From: Pseudomonadota bacterium
Lineage (GTDB): Bacteria; Pseudomonadota; Gammaproteobacteria; Steroidobacterales; Steroidobacteraceae
Assembly (NCBI GenBank): GCA_018241445.1
Contig: JAFEDT010000017.1
Location: 62,001 to 126,000, forward strand
Direction: 5' to 3'
Length of the DNA stretch: 64,000 bases
Positions 34,931 through 43,898 of this stretch are shown piece after piece; the first letter of the stretch is position 1; each line of letters starts with the position of its first letter. The position numbers and the translations under genes were made by a program. Below the pieces are notes generated by a model. The model was given only the letters and a program-made list of their open reading frames with translations, was not told the origin of the DNA and ran no database searches.

Positions 34931-36667
34931 ATGGTGGAGCATACGAAGCGGATCACCCGCAGTCTGGGTGGGCTTGTGGCCGCGATGATTTTTCTCGCGG
35001 GCTGTCATGATCAGAGTGTTCGCTCGTCGACGCCTTCTTCACCAACATCAAATTCGCCACCACCATCCACTTCACCGCCGCCGTCCACATCGCCGCCCCC
35101 GACTTCGCAGGGATCGCTGACCATCGGAACGGCCGCCCTGCCCAACGCACAGGCGGGCTACCGTTACGGCACCGTGCTGCTGGCCCGTGGTGGCAGCACG
35201 CCCTACCGCTGGTCGATCGGCAGCGGAGCACTGCCGGCGGGCCTGGTGCTTGATGCCGCGACGGGCAAGCTCGCGGGCACGCCGAGTTCCTCCGGCACGT
35301 TCAAGTTTTCGGTCAGGGTGACCGACGCAAAGTCCACCAGCGCGACGCTGTCACTGGGCCTGAACGTGGCGCCGCCTCCATTGGGCCCGCAAACGCTCAG
35401 CTCTGCGCCGGGCTGGCACAGGATCCCCGCGACTGCCATGTGCGGCGGCGGACCGGAGCACAATCCGCCCTTCAGTGATCCGGACAACTTTCCCCAGAAC
35501 CTGAATCCGGCATACGCCAGCTACGGCTTCGGATTCACCAGGGAATGCTACAGCCTGCTGGAAGACTCCAACGGCGGCGCTTATGACACCCAGCGGCACC
35601 GGCTGCTCATGTGGGGTGGCGGCCACCAGCATTACTGGGGCAACGATGTGTACTCGCTGGAGATGTCCACGCTCAGCATGGTGCACCTGGATCATTCCGC
35701 CAACCCCGTCACCTGTCCGGCGATGGGAACCCCGGGTACCGAGCCGGGAACTACCCTCACCACGCCCGCCGGTGCGATTTGCAAATACAATGCCGTCAGC
35801 GGTTCCCTGACCGTACTTGGCCACCCCGGCTGTACTTATGCTCCGGGCTGCACGCCCACGCAGCATACGACGCCCGGTTCCGTGCACACCTACAATGGCC
35901 TGGTCTATATCCCCGGCCAGGATGAAATGGTCGAGTTTGGCGGCGTGACCGGGCCATACGGCAATGGCACGCAGAACGTGTGGATGCTGGCGCTGTCCTC
36001 GGTGCTGGCCAGCTGCGCTCCGGGTTGCGACCCGAACTGGACTTCACTGGGCGATCCAGCGGCGAATTCGGCCTTCACCAACCCCGGCAACGTAGGTGTC
36101 GTTGCGGCCTACGATCCGAACACGCAGGGGGTGTGGATCCACAGCCAGTCCAACCTGCAGTTCTTCAACCCGACGACCAATTCCCTGACTGTGAAGGCAA
36201 ACCAGGTCATCGGCTATCACTCGAGCGGCGTCGTCGACCCGCTGCACAAATACTTCATCCTGATCGGCCCGCAGTCCACGACGAGTGCCAGGGAAGGCAT
36301 CCTCTACATCGACATTTCCGGCAGCAACCTCGCTTTGCAGACACCTGCGACGAATGGCTGCGGCAACATGAACGGCGGCACAAATGCCAATCCACAGTAC
36401 ATGGGGATGCAGTGGGACCCGATCGGAAAACGGGTAGTGATCTACCCGAACGCCGGCAACGTCGTGTGGTACCTGGATCCCGCGACCTGGACCTGTACGT
36501 CGGAAGTTTATGGTGCCACGCAGGGCACGGACTACCCCCAGGACGTGCCGATATACGGCGGGCAGAACGGCACCTTCGGGCACTTCGGCTATGACCCGAC
36601 GCTGGACGTGTTCGTGTTGTGCAACGACCCGTTCAACGACTGCTGGTACCTGGTCCCCAGCCGCTGA
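34931..36667 (+). CDS. WGGGH-type lipoprotein with Ig-like domain and predicted propeller
   Basis: Surface or periplasmic lipoprotein, 578 aa. The signal peptide ends in LAGC (Cys25), followed by a Pro/Ser linker (residues 30-60). An Ig-like He_PIG domain (about 63-148) contains LPAGLVLDAATGKLAGTPSSSG. A long C-terminal domain (150-578) is rich in Gly/Asn/Trp, with Kelch-like repeats such as RLLMWGGGHQHYWGNDVYSL and GTFGHFGYDPTLDVFVLCND and many Cys pairs. The fold is probably a beta-propeller; the function is unknown. It is convergent with a paralogue at 36743-38335 that shares both motifs. Confidence 0.75.
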   Translation: MVEHTKRITRSLGGLVAAMIFLAGCHDQSVRSSTPSSPTSNSPPPSTSPPPSTSPPPTSQGSLTIGTAALPNAQAGYRYGTVLLARGGSTPYRWSIGSGALPAGLVLDAATGKLAGTPSSSGTFKFSVRVTDAKSTSATLSLGLNVAPPPLGPQTLSSAPGWHRIPATAMCGGGPEHNPPFSDPDNFPQNLNPAYASYGFGFTRECYSLLEDSNGGAYDTQRHRLLMWGGGHQHYWGNDVYSLEMSTLSMVHLDHSANPVTCPAMGTPGTEPGTTLTTPAGAICKYNAVSGSLTVLGHPGCTYAPGCTPTQHTTPGSVHTYNGLVYIPGQDEMVEFGGVTGPYGNGTQNVWMLALSSVLASCAPGCDPNWTSLGDPAANSAFTNPGNVGVVAAYDPNTQGVWIHSQSNLQFFNPTTNSLTVKANQVIGYHSSGVVDPLHKYFILIGPQSTTSAREGILYIDISGSNLALQTPATNGCGNMNGGTNANPQYMGMQWDPIGKRVVIYPNAGNVVWYLDPATWTCTSEVYGATQGTDYPQDVPIYGGQNGTFGHFGYDPTLDVFVLCNDPFNDCWYLVPSR

Positions 36668-36696
36668 TCCGCGCCAGCTATCGGGGTCAACCCGCC

Positions 36697-36730
36697 GATC
36701 CCGGGGAGGCGCTCAAGCCCTCCCGGGATC
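36697..36730. terminator. Bidirectional terminator hairpin
   Basis: GATCCCGGG and its perfect complement CCCGGGATC flank a further GAGG/CCCTC pairing with one bulge and an 8-nt loop. The hairpin sits between two convergent genes. Confidence 0.75.
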
Positions 36731-36742
36731 CGCTTAAGGCAA

Positions 36743-38335
36743 TCAGGGGCAACCCAGGACCATGGTCGCCGTGCTGGTCTGCGTGAGCGAGCCGCTGGTG
36801 CCCGTGATGGTCACATTCGAAGTCGTTCGCGGGGTGCCACTCGGAACGGTTACGGTCAGCGTGGAGCTGCCCGAATCAAAGACCGAGGCCGGATAGAACT
36901 GCCAGGTTGCCCCGGCCGGCAGTCCGCTCGCCGACAGACTCACACTGCCGACGTTGCCCGTCGCCGCTATGTTGACGACCGCGCTGGCGGTATTGCCGGG
37001 GCAGGTCGCGAGCGTGAAGCTGGGCGGGGGAGCGGCGTTGCCACGCAGCCTCAGGACGTAAGCGGGAATGTTCCAGTCGTTGACCAGGACGAAGGCATCG
37101 TACGCCGGAAAGTACTGGAAGCGCCCGAAGGTTCCGAAGCTCGAGCTGGTCGAGCCATAGGCATGCGCGGAGTTCGGCGGCCCTCCGGGGAACGTCACCA
37201 CCTGGCAGCTCAGCTTTTTGTTCACCGTGTCGGGTGTGATGATGTAAACGCTGTTGCCCTCGTTCGGCCACCCCACGAAGTTGCCCGCGACCGGGTCGTA
37301 GACGAAGCCCGGGTTCGCCGAACCGATGTTGTTTGCGCCGCCCGAGAGGAACTGCGCGCAGTTCGGGTCCGTCAGGGTCGCCGCCGTCCAGTTCTGGCCG
37401 GTCGTGCTGGCAGGGTTGCTGATATCGGCCACGTATACGCCGTGACCCGCCTGGCAGCTTCCGGCGCTGCAGCCCCCCACCGCGACGAACAGCCTGCGGG
37501 CGGGATCTATGGCGCCGCTCATGTAGTAGCTGGTGAGGAAGCCCCAGGACCCGGTAATGCGGTTATAGGTGTTGGTCTTGTAGTTGTACGTAGCGAGGTC
37601 GTAGGTATCGCTGACGAACACCAGCCCGGTGACCGGATCGTACACGGCGATATTACCCTGGGGATACCCGTTGTAATTCTGGCCTGGCTGCGTCCCGATC
37701 ATCGTCGGGTTCTCGTAAGTCCACGCCGTGGAATTGGAAATATTATTCAGCGGAATGGTCCAGGTGCCGCTGCCGCCATTGGCCTGCCCGCAGGCCAGGG
37801 CGCCGTTGAGCATGTACAGCACCCCGGCGTTGGCGATATAGGCCATGCCCTCGTAGACCTCGCGGGAATTCGGCGCGAATCCCGTGCTGCCCGGTGGCAG
37901 GCTCTCGACGCAATTGGCGGAATTCGCGTAGTTGGTCGGGATGGTCGGATCCTTCAGGCGCGTCAGCGTGATCGGATTCGCCCCGAGATTGAGCGCATAA
38001 ATTTCGTTGCCGTAATAATTGTTGTGGCCACCGCCCCAGATGATCAGCCGGTTCCCCTGGGTGTCGGCCACGGCGCCATTCCAGGCACGGATCACGTTCT
38101 GACAGTTGGACGCGAACGCGAATGGATCGCCGCCGAAGTAGTTGGGAGGGCAGGCGCCACTGCCCTGCAACGAGGTGGACGCGGGCAGCGCAGTCCAGCC
38201 AAGCGTTGTCGGCATCTGCGCCTGGGCCGGCCGCCAGGCGCCGACCGCCAGGAGCGCACATGCGAGCGTCAGAAGGAAGGTGCGGCGTGCTGCGCGTACT
38301 GCCGGAGAAAACTGCGCCGGTGCTATATCTGGCAT
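36743..38335 (-). CDS. Exported WGGGH-type predicted propeller protein
   Basis: Secreted paralogue of the neighbouring lipoprotein, 530 aa. A Sec signal peptide (residues about 20-40, ending AQA) is followed by a predicted propeller with NRLIIWGGGHNNYYGNEIYAL (about 93-113), several DPVTG/YDP blade turns and GTFGRFQYFPAYDAFVLVND near 415-434. The last about 95 residues are an Ig-like Ser/Thr-rich domain ending LGCP. ATG 38335 is chosen because a GAAGGGA ribosome site precedes it by 7 bp. No enzymatic residues were recognised. A secretion or adhesion role is possible but not shown. Confidence 0.75.
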   Translation of the reverse strand: MPDIAPAQFSPAVRAARRTFLLTLACALLAVGAWRPAQAQMPTTLGWTALPASTSLQGSGACPPNYFGGDPFAFASNCQNVIRAWNGAVADTQGNRLIIWGGGHNNYYGNEIYALNLGANPITLTRLKDPTIPTNYANSANCVESLPPGSTGFAPNSREVYEGMAYIANAGVLYMLNGALACGQANGGSGTWTIPLNNISNSTAWTYENPTMIGTQPGQNYNGYPQGNIAVYDPVTGLVFVSDTYDLATYNYKTNTYNRITGSWGFLTSYYMSGAIDPARRLFVAVGGCSAGSCQAGHGVYVADISNPASTTGQNWTAATLTDPNCAQFLSGGANNIGSANPGFVYDPVAGNFVGWPNEGNSVYIITPDTVNKKLSCQVVTFPGGPPNSAHAYGSTSSSFGTFGRFQYFPAYDAFVLVNDWNIPAYVLRLRGNAAPPPSFTLATCPGNTASAVVNIAATGNVGSVSLSASGLPAGATWQFYPASVFDSGSSTLTVTVPSGTPRTTSNVTITGTSGSLTQTSTATMVLGCP

Positions 38336-38587
38336 TTTGGATCCCTTCACCGATGTCCTTGTTGTTCTGCGAATGTGATCAGTATCTCACAGCGTGATGT
38401 CAATGCACGCGTGAATGCGCGGTGCGGGCCGCGATCACAGATTATGTCGAAGTGTAAGGAGATCGCTCAGGCGCGCACTGAAACAGCGCTTCTTGGCAAC
38501 ACGAGTCGCCAGCGGCGTCAGCATGGCGGCGCCCGTCGCAATATTGCGACGGCCCGCACAAAGCTGCGGGCATCCCTGCTGTCGGCG

Positions 38588-39523
38588 CTACTGGAAGTCC
38601 GCCGCCACGGCGCTCGCGACTGCCCCGCGCCCCTGGCCCTTGGCGCGCCGCACGGCCGCCTGGCAGGCCTTCAGCAGCCCTGAAAGCTCCAGGTTGCGTG
38701 GCGGCACCAGGCTCGCCACCCCGACGCTCACCGTCACGTAGCGCTCGGGCCCTCCGGCCGGATGGTGCATCAGCAGGTCACGCACTCGCTGGGCAACCGT
38801 CTGCGCGTACTGTGCGCCCCGCTCCGCCGCCTCGCCCTGGGTCAGCACCGCGAAGGTGCCGCCATCCCAGCGGCCCACCAGGTCCCCGCCGCGCCGGTAG
38901 GAGGCGCCGATGACCCGCGCCACGCGGCGGATGCAGGCATCGCCCGCGGCGCGATCGAACTTGTCGTTGTACGCGTTGAGGTAGTCGATGTCGAACATCG
39001 CCAGGCTGACCTCGTGCGAATCGCGCTGCGCAAACGACCAGTCCCGCTGCAGCAACTCCTCGAACCAGGCGCGCGAGTACAGGCCCGTCAGCCGGTCATC
39101 GCGCAGCCACGACGGCAGTCCCGCTGCCACCGCGCGTTCCCCGCCCTTCAGGCGCTCGCCGGCATCACGGTGATAACCCACAAAGTGCGTCAGGCGCCCG
39201 TGTCCGTCACGCACCGGCTGCATCACCGTCTCATTCCAGAACAGCGAGCCGTCGGGGCGGTAGTTACGCAGCAAAACACGTGCGGACTCGCCGTTGCGCA
39301 CGGCCTCGGCCAGGCGCGAGCGCGCCTCCTGGTCCCGGTCGTTGCCCTGCAGGATGCGCAGGTTGGTTCCCAGCAGTGCCGCGGCCGGGTAGCCGCACAT
39401 CTGCGCGAAGGAGGTATTGACGAACACCGCCGGTACGTCCGGGGCGGTGGCGTCACAGATGACGATGCCCTCGGGTGCGTTCTCCGTCACGCGGCGCCAG
39501 GCTTCGGCCGTCCAGTTTTTCAT
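38588..39523 (-). CDS. LOV/PAS-GGDEF protein with degenerate active motifs
   Basis: Predicted soluble signalling protein, 311 aa. Residues 10-125 form a LOV-type PAS domain (FVNTSFAQMCGYPAAALLGTN; NYRPDGSLFWNETVMQPVRD). The flavin-adduct Cys of the usual GxNCRFLQG is Leu55 (GTNLRILQG). The GGDEF domain (about 143-300) keeps metal and fold residues FDIDYLNAYND and an RxxD I-site (Arg211-Asp214). Its signature, however, is DGGTF (220-224) instead of GG(D/E)EF. It is likely a c-di-GMP or redox sensor rather than a light-activated cyclase. It follows nagZ by 9 bp. Confidence 0.87.
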   Translation of the reverse strand: MKNWTAEAWRRVTENAPEGIVICDATAPDVPAVFVNTSFAQMCGYPAAALLGTNLRILQGNDRDQEARSRLAEAVRNGESARVLLRNYRPDGSLFWNETVMQPVRDGHGRLTHFVGYHRDAGERLKGGERAVAAGLPSWLRDDRLTGLYSRAWFEELLQRDWSFAQRDSHEVSLAMFDIDYLNAYNDKFDRAAGDACIRRVARVIGASYRRGGDLVGRWDGGTFAVLTQGEAAERGAQYAQTVAQRVRDLLMHHPAGGPERYVTVSVGVASLVPPRNLELSGLLKACQAAVRRAKGQGRGAVASAVAADFQ

Positions 39524-39532
39524 GATGGGGTC

Positions 39533-40579
39533 CTAGGCATCCAGCGTCAGCGCGCCGCGCTCCCCGGCGCGCGCCAGCAGCTCACTCGCCTGCCGCCACT
39601 GTGGCAGCGTCCGCAACTCCTCGAGCGCCGGCGACCCGGCACGACCGTGCAGCCGTACCAGTCGCACTCCAGAGGCGGGCCGCTCCTGTGCCGGCAGCCC
39701 CTCCAGGAGTCCGATGACGCTCGCTCGATTGTTGCAGACCGGCAGCATGTCGCAACCCGCAGACAGGGCCAGCTGCGCCCGCGACACGATATCGCCCCAG
39801 GCCGCCGCCCCTCCCATGGACAAGTCGTCCGCAAACACTACACCGTGAAACCTCAGCTCTCCGCGCAGCACGTCGCGAATCCAGCGGCCCGACAGGCTGG
39901 CCGGCGCCGGATCGACCCTGGGGAACTGCACATGCGCCACCATTACGGCCGCCAGTGAGTTGGCGATCAGCAGCCGGTAGGGGGCGAGGTCAGCCCCCAT
40001 GTCGGCCAGTTCGCGACGATCCACCGGCAGTGCATGGTGCGAATCAGCCACCACGGCGCCGTGCCCGGGAAAGTGCTTGGCCGTTGCCGCCATGCCCGCC
40101 TCGCGCATACCGGTCATCCAGGCAACGGCCAGCTTGCCCACCGTCGCAGCGTCGGCATGGAAGGCGCGGTCGCCGATGACTTCGCTGACGCCCAGGTCCA
40201 GGTCGACGCACGGTGCGAAGGAGACATCAACCCCGCAGGCGCGCAGCTCGGCGGCCATGAGCCAGCCCAGCGAGCGCGCCAGCTGGATACCGGCGCGCGC
40301 GTCCAGGTCATATTCATGGCCTATGCGGCGCATGGCGGGCAGGCGCGAAAACCCATCACGGAAGCGCTGCACCCGCCCGCCCTCCTGGTCGACGCCGACG
40401 ATCAGTCTTGGCGAACGCACGGCGTGGATGGCGGCAACCAGCTCCTGCAGCTGCTGCGGATCGCGGTAGTTACGGCTGAACAGAATGACCCCGCCCACCA
40501 GCGGATGCCGCAGTACCTCATGGTCCTCCGCGGTCACCTGGGTGCCGGCGATGTCGACCATCAGTGGACCCAGGCTCAC
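39533..40579 (-). CDS. nagZ: Beta-N-acetylhexosaminidase NagZ
   Basis: GH3 enzyme removing GlcNAc from anhydromuropeptides during cell-wall recycling, 348 aa. It contains GVDQEGGRVQRF, KHFPGHGAVVADSHHALP and the nucleophile Asp in GVVFADDLSMGG. The GTG start at 40579 overlaps the rlmD stop by 4 bp (GTGA). A longer in-frame extension into rlmD is unlikely. Confidence 0.94.
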   Translation of the reverse strand: MSLGPLMVDIAGTQVTAEDHEVLRHPLVGGVILFSRNYRDPQQLQELVAAIHAVRSPRLIVGVDQEGGRVQRFRDGFSRLPAMRRIGHEYDLDARAGIQLARSLGWLMAAELRACGVDVSFAPCVDLDLGVSEVIGDRAFHADAATVGKLAVAWMTGMREAGMAATAKHFPGHGAVVADSHHALPVDRRELADMGADLAPYRLLIANSLAAVMVAHVQFPRVDPAPASLSGRWIRDVLRGELRFHGVVFADDLSMGGAAAWGDIVSRAQLALSAGCDMLPVCNNRASVIGLLEGLPAQERPASGVRLVRLHGRAGSPALEELRTLPQWRQASELLARAGERGALTLDA

Positions 40580-41934
40580 GCGCGCCGCACCTCTGCCGGG
40601 GTGTGCAGCAACGCGACCGATTCCACGTGCGCGGTGTGGGGAAACATGTCCACTACCCCGGCCGCGGCCAGAGTAAAGCCGTATTCGTGCACCAGCACCT
40701 TCAGATCCCGCGCCAGACTCCCCGGATGGCAGGAAATATACAACACCCGCCGCGGCGCAACCCGCGCCAGCGACCCCAGCATCTCGCGCGCGCCGGTGCG
40801 CGGCGGGTCCAGAAGCACGTGCGAGAAGCCCTCTGCCGGCCACTGCGCCGCCGCGGCCGGCGCGGCAAGGTCGGCGCAGTGGAACTGCGCGTTGCCGATG
40901 CCGTTGGCGTCGGCGTTGGCGCGGGCGCGTTCTATCAGCCCCGGTTCACCCTCGACGCCCACCACCATCGCGGCACGGCGCGCCAGCGCCAGGGTGAAAT
41001 TGCCCAGCCCACAGTACAGGTCGAGCACCCGTGCCGCCGGCGTCAGGTCCAGCAGTTCCACCGCGCACTCCACCAGCAGCGCGTTGACCGCGCCGTTCAC
41101 CTGGATGAAATCCGTGGGCTCGAACTGCAATGTCAGATCGAATGCCCGCAGGCGGTAATGTAAAGGGGCCCCGCCGGCGTGCAGCGGCCGTACCGAGTCC
41201 AGCCCGCCTGGCTGCAGGTACAGGCGTAGCGCGTGCTCGCGCTCGAACTGCGCCAGGCGCTGCAGGTCCGCCTCCTGCGGCTCGCACAGCACACGCAGCA
41301 CCAGCGCGGTGGCGTTGTCGGCCACCGCCACTTCGATCTGCGGCAGTTGCTCGCGCACCTGCAGCGAGTTGATCAACCGCACCAGCGGCTCGATCAGCGC
41401 GCCCGCCGGGGCGGCGAGCACCTCGCAGCCCGCCAGCTGCGCCACGTAGGGTGCGGCGCGTTCGCGAAAGCCCACCACCGCGGTGTGCTTCTTGTGTACA
41501 TAGCGCACGCTCAGACGGGCGCGCCGGCGGTAACCCCACACCGGCCCGGTGAGCGGCTCCAGCCAGCGTTGCGGCTGCACCTCGCCGACGCGGGCGAGAC
41601 TGTCGCGCAGCTGCGCCTCCTTGGACGCGAGCTGCGCCTGCGGGTCCATGTGCTGCAGAACGCAGCCGCCACACACGCCGAAATGCGGGCAGCGTGCCGC
41701 AACGCGACTGGGCGCGGGCTGCAACACCTCGATGAGCTGGCCCTCGTCATACTGGCGGTGACTGCGGGTGCGGCGGAAGCGGATCTCCTCCCCCGGCAGC
41801 GTGCCTGGCACGAACGCGGTCTTGCCGCCGCGCACCACGCCCGCGCCGTCGTGGGTCAGGTCGGCGACCGTTGCGGTCTCGGCTGCGGCAGGCGGCAGGC
41901 GCTCAGCGCCCGACCTCAAGCCGGGCTCTCCCAC
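40576..41934 (-). CDS. rlmD: 23S rRNA (uracil-1939) methyltransferase RlmD
   Basis: SAM-dependent 5-methyluridine methyltransferase, 452 aa. An N-terminal TRAM domain (residues about 20-75) precedes the Fe-S cysteines in CPHFGVCGGCVLQH. The catalytic domain has LDLYCGLGNFTL, LLDPPRTG and the nucleophile Cys in YISCHPGSLARD. Overlaps of 19 bp with the upstream exonuclease and 4 bp with nagZ place it in an operon. Confidence 0.94.
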   Translation of the reverse strand: MGEPGLRSGAERLPPAAAETATVADLTHDGAGVVRGGKTAFVPGTLPGEEIRFRRTRSHRQYDEGQLIEVLQPAPSRVAARCPHFGVCGGCVLQHMDPQAQLASKEAQLRDSLARVGEVQPQRWLEPLTGPVWGYRRRARLSVRYVHKKHTAVVGFRERAAPYVAQLAGCEVLAAPAGALIEPLVRLINSLQVREQLPQIEVAVADNATALVLRVLCEPQEADLQRLAQFEREHALRLYLQPGGLDSVRPLHAGGAPLHYRLRAFDLTLQFEPTDFIQVNGAVNALLVECAVELLDLTPAARVLDLYCGLGNFTLALARRAAMVVGVEGEPGLIERARANADANGIGNAQFHCADLAAPAAAAQWPAEGFSHVLLDPPRTGAREMLGSLARVAPRRVLYISCHPGSLARDLKVLVHEYGFTLAAAGVVDMFPHTAHVESVALLHTPAEVRRA

Positions 41935-42692
41935 GCCTCGAGGAACTGTGCGAAGTGCGGCTCGCCGGAGTCCCGCAGCAGCGCCCGCACACGCTCGAGC
42001 TCCGCGGCGTGCTCCTCGCGCGACAGCTCCCCGCGCAGCAGCGCGAAGCGCAGGTAGATCAGCCAGGTGTTAAGGACGTCGGTCTCGCAATAGCGGCGGA
42101 TGCCGGCAATGTTCCCGCCGAGCCAGGCATCCCACACCTGGCTGCCGTCGAAGCCCAGCTTGCCGGGCAGGCCCAGCAGGCTTGCCATGTCGCTGAGCGA
42201 CACCCGGCCGCGTCCCTGGAAAGCCGACAGCACATCCATCAGGTCGGTGTGCCGCCAGTGGTAGCGGCTGAGGTAGTTGTTGTAGCGGAAGCTGCTGTCC
42301 TCGTCGCCGGTCTCCCAGAAGCGCGGCGCCTGCACGCCGGCGGCCAGCGCCCGGTAGGTGAGCACGGGCACGTCGAAGCCCGAACCGTTCCACGACACCA
42401 GTATCGGCGAGAACCTCTCCACGCCGTCGAAGAATCGTTGTATCAGCTCCGCTTCCGGGCTGGACAGATCACCCAGGCTCCACACCCGCAGGTCATCGCG
42501 GCTGCGCAGCACACAGGAAATCGCGACCACGCGCTGCTGCGGCAGCGGCAGGAGCTCCCCGCCACTGCCCTGGCGCCTCAGGGTGAACATCGCCTTGGCG
42601 ACTTCATCGTCACTGAGGCCCTCGAGGCCATACAGGCGCCTGCCGAAGGCCACGTCCGGCACCGTCTCTATGTCGAATACCAGGGTGTTCAT
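41916..42692 (-). CDS. Predicted 3'-5' exonuclease (PolB-like, DEDD)
   Basis: Protein of 258 aa with the DEDD exonuclease signature: FDIETVPD at the N-terminus, then SWNGSGFDVPVL and HTDLMDVLSAF, and the final acidic YCETDVLNTWLIY motif. It belongs to the small DnaQ-like/PolB exonuclease family of unknown cellular role. It overlaps acpS by 4 bp. Confidence 0.9.
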   Translation of the reverse strand: MNTLVFDIETVPDVAFGRRLYGLEGLSDDEVAKAMFTLRRQGSGGELLPLPQQRVVAISCVLRSRDDLRVWSLGDLSSPEAELIQRFFDGVERFSPILVSWNGSGFDVPVLTYRALAAGVQAPRFWETGDEDSSFRYNNYLSRYHWRHTDLMDVLSAFQGRGRVSLSDMASLLGLPGKLGFDGSQVWDAWLGGNIAGIRRYCETDVLNTWLIYLRFALLRGELSREEHAAELERVRALLRDSGEPHFAQFLEAWESPA

Positions 42693-43072
42693 GCTGCCTT
42701 CAGCAGGACCGCCACGGCAACAACCAGGCCCGCCTCGTCCGTCAGGGTCACGTGGCCGTCGCCGATCCCCAGGCCGCGGCGCACCTGCTCACCGCGCTCG
42801 GAGTACACCACTTCGGGCCTGCCCCAGCTGTTCTGCACCACGCCCACATCGCGGATCCAGATCCCGTGGGCAAAGCCGGTGCCCATGGCCTTGACGATGG
42901 CCTCCTTGGCCGCAAAGCGCATGGCGAGGAAGCGCTCCGGGCGGCGCGTGCGCGCGAGCTGCTCCTGTTCCCGCGGCATCAGCAGGTGCTCGATGAAACG
43001 CTGCCCGTGCCGCTCCAGGGTGCGCGCGATGCGCTGCGCCTCCAGCACGTCCACGCCTATGCCATGGATCAT
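42689..43072 (-). CDS. acpS: Holo-ACP synthase AcpS
   Basis: Transfers 4'-phosphopantetheine to acyl carrier protein, 127 aa. [15 protein letters not shown] at the N-terminus holds the metal Asp, and [15 protein letters not shown] the catalytic Glu/Lys. The ATG overlaps pdxJ by 4 bp, the conserved pdxJ-acpS order. Confidence 0.96.
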   Translation of the reverse strand: MIHGIGVDVLEAQRIARTLERHGQRFIEHLLMPREQEQLARTRRPERFLAMRFAAKEAIVKAMGTGFAHGIWIRDVGVVQNSWGRPEVVYSERGEQVRRGLGIGDGHVTLTDEAGLVVAVAVLLKAA

Positions 43073-43800
43073 GGCCGCGCCGCGCGCATCAGCGCCTTCA
43101 TCTCGCGCACGGCCGCCGGCAGACCGACGAACAGGGCGTGGCCGATGAGCGCATGCCCGATGTTCAGCTCCACGATCTGCGGCAGCGCCGCGACCGGCTG
43201 GACGTTGTGATAGTTGAGGCCGTGGCCGGCGTGCACCGTCAGCCCCAGGCGCGCACCCAGCTGTGCCGCGACTGCGAGGCGCTGCAGTTGTGTGGCGCGC
43301 GCCGCACCGGTGGCCCCGGAGTAGGCGCCGGTATGCAATTCCACCACCGGCGCGCCGGCCTCGGCGGCCGCCTCGATCTGCGCCGCATCCGGATCGATGA
43401 ACAACGCCACCCGGATGCCGGCTGTGGACAGCTGCGCCACCGCCTCGCGCACCCGGGCAAGCTGCGAGCGCACCTCCAGCCCGCCCTCGGTCGTCAGTTC
43501 CGCACGCCGCTCCGGCACCAGGCAGCAGTCCGCAGGCCGCAGCCGGGTGGCGATCCCGAGCATCTGCGGGGTAAGCGCCATCTCCAGATTCATGCGCGTC
43601 TGCAGCAGTGGCAGCAGCGCCTGCACGTCGCGGTCCTGGATGTGACGGCGATCCTCGCGCAGGTGCAGGGTGATGCTGTCTGCCCCGGCGGCTTCGGCGG
43701 CGAGGGCCGCGTGCACCGGATCCGGATGGCGCCCGCCGCGCGCCTGACGCAGCGTGGCGACGTGATCGATGTTGACTCCCAGGTCTGCCGTACGGCTCAT
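43069..43800 (-). CDS. pdxJ: Pyridoxine 5'-phosphate synthase PdxJ
   Basis: Forms pyridoxine 5'-phosphate in the DXP-dependent vitamin B6 pathway, 243 aa. It has [16 protein letters not shown] at the N-terminus, [17 protein letters not shown] and the C-terminal [19 protein letters not shown] 43800 matches homologues; 43806 is an in-frame alternative. Confidence 0.96.
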   Translation of the reverse strand: MSRTADLGVNIDHVATLRQARGGRHPDPVHAALAAEAAGADSITLHLREDRRHIQDRDVQALLPLLQTRMNLEMALTPQMLGIATRLRPADCCLVPERRAELTTEGGLEVRSQLARVREAVAQLSTAGIRVALFIDPDAAQIEAAAEAGAPVVELHTGAYSGATGAARATQLQRLAVAAQLGARLGLTVHAGHGLNYHNVQPVAALPQIVELNIGHALIGHALFVGLPAAVREMKALMRAARP

Positions 43801-43867
43801 GTCCATTCAGGCAAGTTAATGGACCGCTGCACGTGAGTCAAAACGCCGCAGGCCCGGGACGCGCACT

Positions 43868-43883
43868 GCCGGCGCGCGCCGGC
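43868..43883. repeat. Palindrome between recO and pdxJ
   Basis: GCCGGCGCGCGCCGGC is a perfect 16-bp palindrome in the 98-bp gap between recO and pdxJ. It may act as a weak terminator or an RNA-stability hairpin, but high GC makes such palindromes easy to find. Confidence 0.35.
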
Positions 43884-43898
43884 CGCCCGTGCGGGACT

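Noticed and set aside
38374-38391. TGTGA...TCACA inverted repeat upstream of the exported WGGGH gene, CRP-like
   Set aside because: The half-sites are separated by 8 bp, not the 6 bp needed for a CRP/FNR-family site.
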